Shown here: one piece after another, positions 41,437 to 51,314 of the stretch
Layout: each line of letters opens with the position of its first letter
Numbering within the stretch: the first letter of the stretch is position 1
Notes under the pieces: model-generated
Database searches by the model: none
What the model saw: only the letters and a program-made list of their open reading frames with translations
What the model was told of the DNA's origin: nothing
Position numbers and translations under genes: made by a program
Origin: Campylobacteraceae bacterium
GTDB taxonomy: Bacteria; Campylobacterota; Campylobacteria; Campylobacterales; Arcobacteraceae
Direction: 5' to 3'
Length of the DNA: 64,000 nucleotides
NCBI GenBank assembly: GCA_013215945.1
Contig: JABSOM010000007.1
Coordinates: 1 to 64,000 of the forward strand

Positions 41437-42990
41437 ATGGATAAAAATAGGATTATAGTATTTGATACTACATTAAGAGATGGCGAACAAAGCCCTGGCT
41501 GTTCAATGAATACAGATGAAAAAATTAAAATTGCTTTTCAATTAGAAAAATTGGGAGTTGATGTTATTGAGGCTGGTTTTGCAGCCGCAAGTCCTGGAGA
41601 TTTTGATGCAGTTTCTCAAATTGCTCAAAGTATTAAGAATTCATCTATTTGTTCATTATCAAGAGCAATTGACAATGATATTAAACAATCTGGTTTAGCT
41701 GTTCAAGCTGCAAAACTTAAAAGAATACATACTTTTATCGCAACTTCACCTATTCATATGAAATACAAATTAAAAATGAATGAAGCTGAAGTAATTAAAC
41801 GAGCAGTACATGCAGTGCAGTACGCAAAAACTTTTGTTGATGATGTTGAATTTTCACTAGAAGATGCGGGTAGATCTGATATGAGTTTTATGAAAGAAGT
41901 AATGGATGCAGTGATTGAAGCAGGAGCTAGCACTATTAATCTTCCTGATACTGTTGGTTACAGATTACCAAATGAATTAGGTGCAATGGTTAAAGAATTA
42001 GTAGCTTATGCTAACTCCAGAGCAATTATATCTGTACACAATCACAATGACTTAGGACTTGCTACTGCGAATACTTTGGAATGTGTGTTAAATGGTGCAA
42101 GACAAATTGAAGTGACTCTTAATGGTTTAGGAGAGAGAGCTGGAAATTCTGCTTTAGAAGAAGCAGTTATGGCTATTAAAACAAGACAAGATATTTTTAA
42201 AGGTTTATATACTGGTATTAATACAGTTGAAATCTATCCAAGTTCACGTTTAATTGCAACTATAACAGGTGTTGAACCACAGCAAAATAAAGCAATTGTT
42301 GGGAAAAATGCATTTTCACACGAAAGTGGAATTCATCAAGATGGTATGTTGAAAAACAAAGAAACGTATGAAATTATGAGACCTGAAGATGTAGGTGTAT
42401 TTAAAGAATCAACGTTAATTTTAGGAAAACACTCTGGCCGTGCTGCATTTAGAGATAAAATTAACAACTTAGGTTTTGATACGGTTACTGATGCTGAATT
42501 AAATGCTGCATTTGATCGATTTAAAATATTAGCAGATAAGAAAAAAGAAATTACAGATGATGATATTAGAATGTTAATTACGGATGAATCTTTAAACCAA
42601 GATCAAACCTATGAATTAATAGATTTGCAGATTTCTGACTGTACCAACGGTTTTCCAATGGCAGCGATATCGATTAAACATAATGGAGACATTTTAAAAG
42701 ATGCAAATATTGGATCTGGAACAATGGATGCAATTTTTAAAACCATTGATAGGTTAACAGGTTTTTCTGGAAAACTAGAAGACTATAAAGTAACTTCAGT
42801 AAGTGAAGGGAAAGATGCTTTAGCCAAAGTAATTACGCGAGTATCTTTTGATGAAAAATCACCATCAATTGTAGGACATGGTTTAAGTATTGATACTATG
42901 TTAGCAACTGCAAAAGCATATTTAGGAGCAGTAAACTCTTATGTATCACAAAAAGAAAGACTAAAACCAAAAAACACTCACCAAATTTAA
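41437..42990 (+). CDS. leuA: 2-isopropylmalate synthase
   Basis: 517-aa enzyme of the first step of leucine synthesis (acetyl-CoA + 2-oxoisovalerate). [18 protein letters not shown] (about residues 8-25) is the family signature, with metal ligands also in [14 protein letters not shown] (about 201-214) and [42 protein letters not shown] is present. The C-terminal regulatory domain for leucine feedback spans about residues 385-510. It starts with AAAGGTTAGAAC-ATG. A leader ORF and consensus promoter precede it, and a strong terminator follows, so leuA is a single-gene unit. Confidence 0.96.
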   Translation: MDKNRIIVFDTTLRDGEQSPGCSMNTDEKIKIAFQLEKLGVDVIEAGFAAASPGDFDAVSQIAQSIKNSSICSLSRAIDNDIKQSGLAVQAAKLKRIHTFIATSPIHMKYKLKMNEAEVIKRAVHAVQYAKTFVDDVEFSLEDAGRSDMSFMKEVMDAVIEAGASTINLPDTVGYRLPNELGAMVKELVAYANSRAIISVHNHNDLGLATANTLECVLNGARQIEVTLNGLGERAGNSALEEAVMAIKTRQDIFKGLYTGINTVEIYPSSRLIATITGVEPQQNKAIVGKNAFSHESGIHQDGMLKNKETYEIMRPEDVGVFKESTLILGKHSGRAAFRDKINNLGFDTVTDAELNAAFDRFKILADKKKEITDDDIRMLITDESLNQDQTYELIDLQISDCTNGFPMAAISIKHNGDILKDANIGSGTMDAIFKTIDRLTGFSGKLEDYKVTSVSEGKDALAKVITRVSFDEKSPSIVGHGLSIDTMLATAKAYLGAVNSYVSQKERLKPKNTHQI

Positions 42991-42995
42991 GAAAA

Positions 42996-43022
42996 GAAGG
43001 TAATTATATACCTTCTTTTTAA
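42996..43022 (+). terminator. leuA terminator
   Basis: GAAGGTA (42996-43002), loop ATTATA, TACCTTC (43009-43015), then a T-run: a clear intrinsic terminator six bases after the leuA stop. Confidence 0.88.
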
Positions 43023-43209
43023 ATAATATTTATACTACTTCCTTATATATAAATAACTTTTTTGACTAATTCAGTAATATATATGTAATAAAACTGTATT
43101 ATTAACGCTGATTAATAATAATAGTTCTTCTTAACTTTTCTAAATAAGCTTGTTTTTAGGCCACTGTTACTAGCGAATTATTAAATAATAACAAGGAGAT
43201 ATAAAAACT

Positions 43210-45192
43210 ATGATGCAATTTAACTTTTTTTTAAAGCTGTTAAAAGAATCATTTAGAGATTTGATTCCAATAGTAATGGTGATTTTATTTTTTCAATTAG
43301 TAATTATTCAAAGTGTACCAGAAAATTGGGTTTCAACTGCCATTGGTTTAGTAATCGTTGGAATTGGCTTAGCAATCTTTTTACAAGGTCTTGAAATAGG
43401 TATATTTCCCGTAGGTGAGGGATTAGCAAGAGATTTTGCAAAATCTGGATGGACAACATGGATACTTATTTTTGGGTTTTTAATTGGTTTTGGTACTACT
43501 ATTGCTGAACCTGCTTTATCTGTAATTGCTGATAAAGCTGCTTCTATTTCTGCTGGAAGAATTGATGCAACTGTACTTAGACTAGTTGTTGCAGCTTCTG
43601 TTGGTTTTGCGATAATGTTGGGAGTGTTTAGGATTATTAGAGGCCATCCCATTCATTATTATATTATCTTTGGTTATGTATTAGTAGTAAGTGTTACTTT
43701 TTTTGCTCCAAAAGAGATTATTGGATTGGCTTATGATTTAGGTGGAGTTACCACCTCGACTGTTACCGTACCTCTTGTTGCAGCTCTAGGAATTGGGCTT
43801 GCATCTTCTATAAAAGGAAGAAATCCAGTGATTGATGGTTTTGGGTTAATTGCATTTGCTTCTTTAACACCAATGATATTTGTTCAAATATATGGAATTG
43901 CAGTATACAATTTAGTTGATGCTAAAGAAGTGATACAAGTAGCAGTGCAAGCAAGTGTTAGCTCACCTACTGATATTACTTTAACTTCCTTAGTTGAAGG
44001 CCTAATTGCAGTTGCTAGAGATGTATTACCCATTTTAGCCATTATTATGTTTTTTCAATATGGAGTAATTAAAAAAAGAATTCCTAATTTAAATACTGTT
44101 TTAATTGGTTTTGCTTTAGTAATATTGGGGCTGTACGCATTTATTTTAGGGCTTGAACTGGGATTATTTTCTCTTGGTGAGACAATGGCTTATCAATTAA
44201 CCCAGGGTTCTTCTGTTTTAATTATTTATGCTTTTGCTTTTGCTATTGGTTTTTCAACCACAATGGCGGAACCTGCATTAATGGCAATTGCTAAAAAAGC
44301 AAAAGAAATATCTGATGGTAAAATTAATGATTTTGCGCTTCGTTTATTTGTTGCTTTAGGGGTTGCTATTGGTATTGCTTTAGGTTCTTTTAGAATTGTT
44401 AATGGTGGAGAAATTCATTATTACATAATAGTGGGATATTTATGTGTAATTATTCTTACTTTTATTGCTCCTAAGTATATTATTCCAATAGCTTATGATT
44501 CAGGAGGAGTAACAACATCAACAATTACTGTTCCTTTAGTAGCAGCCCTTGGTATTGGATTAGCTTCAAACATCGAAGGACGTAGTCCTTTAATTGATGG
44601 TTTTGGATTGATTGCTTTTGCTTCATTATTTCCAATGATTACGGTTATGGTTTACGGTATATTAAGTGAGAAACTGGGTGTTAAATCAGATACTGAAATT
44701 GAAGCTGCAAATATTTTAAGAGATACTTTGGTTGATGCTGAGAATATGGATTTAGCAACAATTAATATTGACGGCAGTGACAGACGGCATTCAATGCCAA
44801 TGGATTTTTCAGTGGTGGTTATAATAGTTCCTAGTGAGAAAAAAGTGGATGCTATTCAAGCAGCAAGTAAAGCAGGAGCTCCTGGAGTTACTGTTTTACG
44901 AGCAGATGGAATGGGACTTGGTCAAATGAATAACTTCTATAGAACGTCTTTTGATGCCAATGATGCTTTATTATTGTTTATTTTACCTCAAGGTATGGTA
45001 AACAGTGTTATTAAATCTATTATTCACTCGCTTCATATTACAACAACAGGAAAAGGGGTGGCTTTTGCATTTCCAGTAAGTCATATGAAGGGTATTTCCT
45101 TATCGCGTCATGAAATCTTTGAAAACAGAAAAGATCATAAAGTAGCAAACGTTGATACAAAAGAGTATGAGGAAGAACATGCATCAAGTTAA
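43210..45192 (+). CDS. Tandem DUF1538 membrane protein with C-terminal PII-like domain
   Basis: 660 aa. Two homologous membrane halves each contain DUF1538-type motifs: GFGTTIAEPALSVIADKAASIS with PLVAALGIGLASSIKGRNPVIDGFGLIAFASL in the first (residues about 90-225), and GFSTTMAEPALMAIAKKAKEIS with PLVAALGIGLASNIEGRSPLIDGFGLIAFASL in the second (about 340-480). The repeated AEPAL and DSGGVTTSTxTVPLVAA suggest inverted or tandem transport repeats. The last 130 residues (FSVVVIIVPSEKKVDAIQAASKAGAPGVTVLRADG ... GVAFAFPVSHMKGIS) look like a PII-type nucleotide-sensing domain. A PII-gated transporter is the inferred role; the substrate is unknown. Confidence 0.8.
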   Translation: MMQFNFFLKLLKESFRDLIPIVMVILFFQLVIIQSVPENWVSTAIGLVIVGIGLAIFLQGLEIGIFPVGEGLARDFAKSGWTTWILIFGFLIGFGTTIAEPALSVIADKAASISAGRIDATVLRLVVAASVGFAIMLGVFRIIRGHPIHYYIIFGYVLVVSVTFFAPKEIIGLAYDLGGVTTSTVTVPLVAALGIGLASSIKGRNPVIDGFGLIAFASLTPMIFVQIYGIAVYNLVDAKEVIQVAVQASVSSPTDITLTSLVEGLIAVARDVLPILAIIMFFQYGVIKKRIPNLNTVLIGFALVILGLYAFILGLELGLFSLGETMAYQLTQGSSVLIIYAFAFAIGFSTTMAEPALMAIAKKAKEISDGKINDFALRLFVALGVAIGIALGSFRIVNGGEIHYYIIVGYLCVIILTFIAPKYIIPIAYDSGGVTTSTITVPLVAALGIGLASNIEGRSPLIDGFGLIAFASLFPMITVMVYGILSEKLGVKSDTEIEAANILRDTLVDAENMDLATINIDGSDRRHSMPMDFSVVVIIVPSEKKVDAIQAASKAGAPGVTVLRADGMGLGQMNNFYRTSFDANDALLLFILPQGMVNSVIKSIIHSLHITTTGKGVAFAFPVSHMKGISLSRHEIFENRKDHKVANVDTKEYEEEHASS

Positions 45193-45505
45193 TTCTTTAA
45201 CAGAAATGAAAGATATTATTTCTACAGGAAAACCTGTATTAATATATTTTACAGGTGAGAACTGTAGTATTTGCCATGCTTTAAAACCAAAAATTATTGA
45301 GAGTTTTACAAAAGAATTACCTAATATTAAACTATGTGAAGTAAAAACAGATGTGCATAAAGAACTTACAAGCCATTTTACGGTATTTTCTTTACCAACA
45401 ATCTTAGTTTATTTTGATTCTAAAGAATTTAAAAGAATTGGGAGAAATATTTCTGTGGCTGTATTTATTCAAGATGTAAAAAGAGTATACGACTTGTACA
45501 TCTAA
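45179..45505 (+). CDS. Thioredoxin-like protein
   Basis: 108-aa thioredoxin-fold protein with redox-type motif CSICH (ENCSICHALKP) in place of WCGPC, followed by the expected cis-proline segment FSLPTILVYF. ATG 45179 is chosen over upstream in-frame ATGs (45152, 45167) because GAGGAAG lies just before it. Its first 14 bases overlap the end of the DUF1538-PII gene, so it is translationally coupled to that membrane protein. Disulfide exchange or redox control of the transporter is possible but unproven. Confidence 0.85.
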   Translation: MHQVNSLTEMKDIISTGKPVLIYFTGENCSICHALKPKIIESFTKELPNIKLCEVKTDVHKELTSHFTVFSLPTILVYFDSKEFKRIGRNISVAVFIQDVKRVYDLYI

Positions 45506-45533
45506 AATTTTATAGACTAAAATAAGAGTAATA

Positions 45534-45953
45534 ATGAAGAAAATAGTTTTTGTCTTTTTATTGGTAATAATTGCGATACAGTTTATTCCAAGGTATCAAA
45601 ATAATCCTGGGTATATTTTAAACAAAGAGATATCTGCGCCTTCTAATATAATGATGATGTTAAGAACATCATGTTATGATTGTCATTCTTATGAAACAAA
45701 GTGGCCAACATACAGTAAAATTGCTCCTCTATCATGGTTTATTACACAAAATGTTAATGAAGGTAGAAGGGCTCTTAATTTTTCTCTTTGGAAAGATTAT
45801 ACAAAAGAAGAGAAACAAAAAAAACTAAAAAGAATATATCAAAAAGTATATTCTTCTATGCCTTTGGCTTCTTATTTATTATTTCATGAAGAAGCAAAAT
45901 TAAATAAAAAACAACGTGAGATAATTAGAACGTATACAGGAGTAAGAAGATAA
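45534..45953 (+). CDS. Haem-binding domain protein
   Basis: 139-aa exported or membrane-anchored protein. MKKIVFVFLLVIIAIQFIPR is a signal peptide or anchor. CYDCHSYETKWPTYSKIAPLSWFITQNVNEGRRALNFS is the Haem_bd (PF14376-like) signature with a CxxCH haem c-attachment site at about residues 49-53. Role in electron transfer or as a peroxide/NO sensor is not known. Its stop shares a base with the MutS7 start, so the two are cotranscribed. Confidence 0.88.
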   Translation: MKKIVFVFLLVIIAIQFIPRYQNNPGYILNKEISAPSNIMMMLRTSCYDCHSYETKWPTYSKIAPLSWFITQNVNEGRRALNFSLWKDYTKEEKQKKLKRIYQKVYSSMPLASYLLFHEEAKLNKKQREIIRTYTGVRR

Positions 45954-48916
45954 TGTTAAAAGAAGAAGTTCAAGAATTATTAGATGATAAAAAAACCCTT
46001 TTAACCCTTACTTATTTTAAACTACAAAAATTGCTTGAAGAAAAATATGGAAATAATACGGTTGTTTTAATTGAAATAGGGACTTTTTTCGAAGTATATG
46101 AAATTAATAATGATGAACAAAAAATTGGAAAAGCAAAAGAAATTGCAGAGCTTTTAAATATTCAACTAACACGTAAGAATAAAACTATTTTAGAAAATTC
46201 AGCTGAAAACCCAATAATGGCTGGTGTTCCTGCTATTGCTTTTGATAAACATTTAGCAAGAATAATAGCAGAACAAAAATACACAGTAGTAATTATCAAA
46301 CAAAGAGGAACACCCCCTAATGTTTCAAGATACTTAGATACAGTTGTAAGTCCTGGTACTAACTTTGATTTTGTGATTGATCAAGATGAGAATAATATAA
46401 CTTCTTTATGTATTGATTGTAATAAAGATATTTTTTCTCTTGGTTATGCTGCTATTGATGTAACAACGGGTAAGTGTTATTACAATGAAGTCCATGGAAC
46501 AAGTGAAGATAAATATTATGCTTTGGATGAATGTTTTAATTATATGAACATGCATAAAACGAATGAAATTATTTTAAATTTTACAGACAAAAGTATTAAT
46601 CAAAAAGAAATTATTGATTATTTAGAACTTGGATTAAAAACTTTTCATATTAATGCCTTTAGACCAAAGATTGTATATCAAAATGAATTGTTTAAAAATG
46701 TTTTTAATATAGAATCTTTATTAACGTCAATTGAACACCTTGATATGGAACGAGTCCCTTTAAGTACAGAAGCTTTAGCGTCTTTAATTGATTTTGTTAT
46801 TTCACATGATGATAAAATTATTCAAAAACTCTCTTTACCAATAAAATTAGACGTCTCAAGGTATATATATTTAGGAAACAATGCTTTGGAGCAATTAAAT
46901 ATAATTGAGAGTACTAATAACCCCTCTCTTATAAAATTAATTAACAATACTTCTACTGCTATGGGAAAACGCTTGTTAAAAGAAAGGCTTTCTCATCCTG
47001 TAAAAGATGAAAAAGAATTATTAAGACGTTTTGCTTTGTCTAAAGAATTGTATGATTATCATGGTCCAATTGAAGGTGAGCTTGCTAATATTTATGATAT
47101 TGAACGTTTGACAAGAAGAATTAAATTATGTAGACTTCATCCTTTTGAATTAAATTATTTATATGACTCTTTAGTAAGTATAAAAGAAATTGTTAAATTT
47201 ATGGAAAATTACAAATTTTTTAGCTCCCCTTGTACCTCTGCTGAATTGGCTATTTTTATTGATTCTATTGATTCAACCTTTGATTTAAGTATATCTGGAA
47301 AATATATGTTAAAAGATGTTGAACATAATATGGTTTGTGAAGGTATTAATTCTAATATTGATGCATTAATGAAAGAAAATGCACTTCTAAAAGAAAAACT
47401 TGAGCTTATTAAAACACATATTCTTTCTTTTGTAAAAAACAAAGACAGTTCCTATGTAAGTATTAATCGTTTGGATAAAGAAGGTTTTTATTTAGGTCTT
47501 ACTAAAAGTAGATTTAATTTAATCAAAAACGATTTATTAAATTCTCACTTAATTATTGATGATGAATTACTTTTATTTAAAGACTTTAAAATTAAGATTC
47601 AAACCAATTCAGTAAAAATATCAAATGCTTTTACTGATGATATCTCAGATAAATATGTGCATAATTTAAGAAAAGTTATTGAATTAAATAAACTTGTATT
47701 TAAAGAAAAAGTACTTGAATTTGAGAAAAAATTTGCCACTTTATTAGAAGAGTTGGTTTTATTTATTGCAGAAATTGATTTAACCGTATCAAATATCAAA
47801 ACGTCTAAAAAATACAATTATGTTTGTCCTATTATTGTAAAAACACAGGATAAAGAAAACTTTATTGAAGTGATTGAATTAAGACATCCTATTATTGAAG
47901 CCAATGAAGAGCAGGGTGTTTATGTACCCAATGATATTATTTTAGGAGAACTAGGACTTGCTAGTGAAGAGTATAAAAACAATGTGATTATTAAAAACTC
48001 TAATCCTATTAATATTTTTGATAATAAAATGCATGGTATTTTATTATATGGTATTAATTCTTCTGGAAAATCTTCATTAATGAAATCTTTAGGTATTGCT
48101 ATTGTTTTAGCACAAGCTGGTTTTTTTGTACCGGCTAAATCCATGCGTTTCTCTATTTTTGATTCTATTTTTACACGAATTTCAGGGGCTGATAATATTG
48201 CAAAAGGTTTGTCTTCTTTTGCAGTTGAGATGTTAGAGCTTAAAAATATATTTAACAGAGCAACAAAACGCTCAATAGTTTTAGGAGATGAAATCTCTCA
48301 CAGTACAGAAACAATGAGTGGCGTAAGTATAGTAGCAAGTTCAATTTTAAAACTTGCAAAACTTGAAGCTTTGTTTTTATTTGCTACTCATTTACATCAA
48401 TTACCAGAGATAAAAGAATTAAAAAAACTAAAAAACCTTATTTGTCTGCATTTGTCTGTTTTGTATGAAGACAAAGAAGACAAACTTATTTTTAATAGAA
48501 AACTTCAATATGGAAGTGGCTCTTCAATGTATGGTTTAGAATATGCTAAGTCTTTACATATGGACAGAGAATTTTTAAGTGTTGCTAATGATATACGTAA
48601 ACGCTTATGCGATGATTATTCTTCTATTGAGCGATTAACGAAAAGAAAAACATCGAAATACAATAAAGACTTAATTGTAAGTACTTGTGTGATTTGTGCA
48701 AGACCTGTTGATGATGTACATCATATAAAAGAGCAAGCAAGAGCAAATAAAGAAGGATTTATTGGTCATATGAATGCCAATCATAAATATAATTTAATTC
48801 CTTTATGTAAAGAACATCATTTAATGGTTCATGATGGAAGAATAAATATTAATGGTTTTGTAGCAACATCAAAAGGTTTAGAATTACATTATACAAACGC
48901 GGAAGAGAATAAATAG
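45953..48916 (+). CDS. MutS7-type MutS protein with C-terminal HNH nuclease
   Basis: 987 aa. Domain I has IEIGTFFEVYE at about residues 40-50 (mismatch-recognition Phe45/46-x-Glu type). The connector, lever and clamp follow. The ABC-type ATPase carries Walker A GINSSGKSSLMKS (about 699-711), a Walker B VLGDEI near 776 and STETMSGVS. The C-terminus adds a zinc-bound HNH nuclease: CVICARPVDDVHHIKEQAR ... HKYNLIPLCKEHHLMVHDG (about 912-960). This MutS+HNH layout is the MutS7 class reported in some epsilonproteobacteria, mimiviruses and octocoral mitochondria. The nuclease could replace MutL/MutH incision (inference). It begins at the stop of the haem-binding gene. Confidence 0.88.
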   Translation: MLKEEVQELLDDKKTLLTLTYFKLQKLLEEKYGNNTVVLIEIGTFFEVYEINNDEQKIGKAKEIAELLNIQLTRKNKTILENSAENPIMAGVPAIAFDKHLARIIAEQKYTVVIIKQRGTPPNVSRYLDTVVSPGTNFDFVIDQDENNITSLCIDCNKDIFSLGYAAIDVTTGKCYYNEVHGTSEDKYYALDECFNYMNMHKTNEIILNFTDKSINQKEIIDYLELGLKTFHINAFRPKIVYQNELFKNVFNIESLLTSIEHLDMERVPLSTEALASLIDFVISHDDKIIQKLSLPIKLDVSRYIYLGNNALEQLNIIESTNNPSLIKLINNTSTAMGKRLLKERLSHPVKDEKELLRRFALSKELYDYHGPIEGELANIYDIERLTRRIKLCRLHPFELNYLYDSLVSIKEIVKFMENYKFFSSPCTSAELAIFIDSIDSTFDLSISGKYMLKDVEHNMVCEGINSNIDALMKENALLKEKLELIKTHILSFVKNKDSSYVSINRLDKEGFYLGLTKSRFNLIKNDLLNSHLIIDDELLLFKDFKIKIQTNSVKISNAFTDDISDKYVHNLRKVIELNKLVFKEKVLEFEKKFATLLEELVLFIAEIDLTVSNIKTSKKYNYVCPIIVKTQDKENFIEVIELRHPIIEANEEQGVYVPNDIILGELGLASEEYKNNVIIKNSNPINIFDNKMHGILLYGINSSGKSSLMKSLGIAIVLAQAGFFVPAKSMRFSIFDSIFTRISGADNIAKGLSSFAVEMLELKNIFNRATKRSIVLGDEISHSTETMSGVSIVASSILKLAKLEALFLFATHLHQLPEIKELKKLKNLICLHLSVLYEDKEDKLIFNRKLQYGSGSSMYGLEYAKSLHMDREFLSVANDIRKRLCDDYSSIERLTKRKTSKYNKDLIVSTCVICARPVDDVHHIKEQARANKEGFIGHMNANHKYNLIPLCKEHHLMVHDGRININGFVATSKGLELHYTNAEENK

Positions 48917-48929
48917 TTAGCTATGAAAA

Positions 48930-48961
48930 TATTATGAAGAAAAAAACTTTTCTTCATAATA
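48930..48961. terminator. Bidirectional terminator between MutS7 and hisA
   Basis: TATTATGAAGAAAA (48930-48943), loop AAAC, TTTTCTTCATAATA (48948-48961): a 14-bp perfect inverted repeat between convergent genes. Confidence 0.75.
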
Positions 48962-48966
48962 AGAGA

Positions 48967-49677
48967 TTATTTTAGTATTTTAAAAGCTTCTTCTAAATCT
49001 AAACTGCCTTCATAAAAAGCTTTTCCTACAATTACACCTGCTATATCACCATTATCTTGACAAGCTATGATATCGTTGATATCTTTTACTCCCCCAGAAG
49101 CAATAGTTGGAACTTTTGAAGTAAGTGCTATTTCTTGTGTGAACTCAACATTTACTCCACATAACATACCATCTTTTGCTATGTCTGTACATATAATAGC
49201 TTCAACACCTGCATTTGCAAATTCTTGTGCTAAATCAGTTGCTTTCATAGTAGATACTTCTGCCCATCCCTCAACTGCAACCATACCATTCATAGCATCG
49301 ATTCCTACAGCAATAGGGTATTTAGCAGCCATTTCTTTCACAAAAGCAGGATTAGTAAGCGCAATTGATCCTAAAATCAATCTGTCCACTCCTAAATCTA
49401 AATACATTTTTATAGTAGCTTCATCTCTAATTCCACCACCCAGCTCAATTTTTAAATTACAATTTTCTCTGATTTTTTTGATTTGTTCTAAGTTGGCAGG
49501 TTCCCCTTTAAAAGCACCATTTAAATCAACAATATGCAACCACTTAGAACCAAGTTCTTCAAAACGTTTAGCAACTTGCCATGGTTCATCTGAATATATT
49601 TTTGCACTGTCCATTAGACCTTTTGTTAGTCTAACTGCTTTTCCATCTTTTAAATCTATTGCTGGTAAAATATCCAT
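48967..49677 (-). CDS. hisA: ProFAR isomerase (HisA)
   Basis: 236-aa TIM-barrel isomerase of histidine biosynthesis. [20 protein letters not shown] carries the catalytic Asp8; [28 protein letters not shown] is the mid-barrel phosphate site; [14 protein letters not shown] carries the second catalytic Asp; [11 protein letters not shown] and [15 protein letters not shown] close the barrel. It is the last gene of the leftward hisH-epimerase-hisA unit. Confidence 0.95.
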   Translation of the reverse strand: MDILPAIDLKDGKAVRLTKGLMDSAKIYSDEPWQVAKRFEELGSKWLHIVDLNGAFKGEPANLEQIKKIRENCNLKIELGGGIRDEATIKMYLDLGVDRLILGSIALTNPAFVKEMAAKYPIAVGIDAMNGMVAVEGWAEVSTMKATDLAQEFANAGVEAIICTDIAKDGMLCGVNVEFTQEIALTSKVPTIASGGVKDINDIIACQDNGDIAGVIVGKAFYEGSLDLEEAFKILK

Positions 49678-49702
49678 ACTTTTTATACTCTCCTAATACG
49701 TT

Positions 49703-50557
49703 TTAATTTTTTAAACACAGGTTTTTAATAGCATCTTCAATACAAGAAAATTGAAAAGTAAAACCTGCTTCTTCTAAGCGTTTGGGATAAATACTTTGTC
49801 CATCACTTAATACTTTGGCACCTTCAGAAAAAATAGCTTCTAGAATAAATTCTGGAACCGTAAAAAGAAGTGGTTTTTTTAACTCTTTTGCTAATACTTT
49901 TGAGAAATTATCATTGGTAGTAGGAATACTTGCACATAAATTGTAAGCATGATGCAAAGAAGCATTCTCAATAGCAAAATAAAAGGCATTTTTTAAATCT
50001 TCTATATGAACAAAAGACAAAGCTTGATTTCCCGAAGCTATTTTAGCTCCTAAACCTAAACGAAAAACTGAAAGCATTTTTTTAAACATGCCTCCTTTTT
50101 TCCCAAGTACTATTCCAAATCTAAAATTAACTACTCTGCATTTTGCTTTTAGTGCTGTTGATTCCCACTCTTGACAAAGTTTTGATAAAAAATCATTTGA
50201 ATAAGAAGCATTGTCTTCATTGTAATGTTTTTTATTATCATAAATACCAAGTGCCGAAGCAGATATTAATAACTCTATGTTTTTTTTAGATTGATTAATT
50301 GCTTTTGTTAACAGAAGTGTTGTATCAATACGACTTTTATATATTTCTTCTTTGTATTCACTGCTCCAACGCTTTAGAATACTTGCGCCTGCTAAGTTAA
50401 ATACAATATCACTCTTATCAATTTTTTCTTGTAAAACAGTGGTATTTTTGAAATCATCTTTGTGTATTTGAATTATAGTAAAACCGCTCGTAGAAAAGAA
50501 CGTATTTAATTCTTTTCCGATAAAACCACTCGCTCCTGTAATTGCTATTGTTTTCAT
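49703..50557 (-). CDS. TIGR01777-family NAD-dependent epimerase
   Basis: 284-aa extended SDR (SDR39U1/YfcH-like). TGASGFIGKELN (about residues 7-18) is the Rossmann dinucleotide motif. DIVFNLAGASILKRW, SASALGIYD, RFGIVLGKKGGMFKKML and FVHIEDL, with YNLCASIPTTNDNFSKVLAKEL and a C-terminal LSDGQSIYPKRLEEAGF, match TIGR01777. Function in vivo is unknown. It lies between hisH (4-base gap) and hisA (25-base gap) in one operon, an uncommon insertion into the his cluster. Confidence 0.88.
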   Translation of the reverse strand: MKTIAITGASGFIGKELNTFFSTSGFTIIQIHKDDFKNTTVLQEKIDKSDIVFNLAGASILKRWSSEYKEEIYKSRIDTTLLLTKAINQSKKNIELLISASALGIYDNKKHYNEDNASYSNDFLSKLCQEWESTALKAKCRVVNFRFGIVLGKKGGMFKKMLSVFRLGLGAKIASGNQALSFVHIEDLKNAFYFAIENASLHHAYNLCASIPTTNDNFSKVLAKELKKPLLFTVPEFILEAIFSEGAKVLSDGQSIYPKRLEEAGFTFQFSCIEDAIKNLCLKN

Positions 50558-50561
50558 TTGT

Positions 50562-51167
50562 TTATATCTTAAGAAAATTTTTCAATATTTTCAATCCATT
50601 GTCATGAGACTTTTCTGGATGGGGCTGAAAGCCATAAATATTGTTTTTATTCACAGCAGAAGCAAACTCATAACCATAAGTGGTTGATCCGATTACATTT
50701 TCTTCTTTTGTATGTACATGGAAAGAGTGAACAAAATATAAATAAGGATCTTCTAAACCATCAAATAAAACAGATTTAGTATTGGTGATTTTGTTCCAAC
50801 CCATATGCGGAACTTTAAAATCTTCTTTCATTTTACTTTTATCAAATTTAAGAATTTTTCCATCAATTAGACCCAAACCTTCATGTGATCCAAATTCTTC
50901 TGAACTTTCAAATAATAATTGCATTCCTAAACAAATACCTATCATAGGTTTTCCTAATTTTGAGAAATCTAAAATAGCGTCTTTCATACCTGTTTGTTTT
51001 AAATGAAGCATTGCATCACCAAAAGCACCAACACCTGGAAGAATAATTCTATCAAAGTTTTTTAAGTCATCTGGATTTTTTACTATGCTGGCTTTTGTAT
51101 CTAATAATGAACATGCATTGTATACACTTGCTAGGTTTCCCATATTATAATCTATAATTCCAATCAA
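50562..51167 (-). CDS. hisH: Imidazole glycerol phosphate synthase glutaminase subunit
   Basis: 201-aa class I glutamine amidotransferase supplying ammonia to HisF. GIIDYNMGNLASVYNA begins the fold; the nucleophile Cys lies in IGICLGMQLLFE (about residues 76-87), and His/Glu in YGFQPHPEKSHDNG near the C-terminus. Family-specific GVGAFGDAM is present. hisF is not in this window. It heads the leftward operon. Confidence 0.95.
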   Translation of the reverse strand: MIGIIDYNMGNLASVYNACSLLDTKASIVKNPDDLKNFDRIILPGVGAFGDAMLHLKQTGMKDAILDFSKLGKPMIGICLGMQLLFESSEEFGSHEGLGLIDGKILKFDKSKMKEDFKVPHMGWNKITNTKSVLFDGLEDPYLYFVHSFHVHTKEENVIGSTTYGYEFASAVNKNNIYGFQPHPEKSHDNGLKILKNFLKI

Positions 51168-51314
51168 TATCTCACCTTTACTTTAAAAACCCCATTATAC
51201 AAGAATTTATAGTATTTTTGATTAAACTTAATTAATATAATAGATGCAAAAATTTAATGAATACTAAGAATATTACTATAGTATAAGAACCAAAAATATT
51301 ATTAAGGCTACGAT

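Noticed and set aside
49067-49696. 209-codon open frame antisense to hisA
   Set aside because: hisA on the other strand has full family motifs; the antisense frame resembles no family and lacks a ribosome site.
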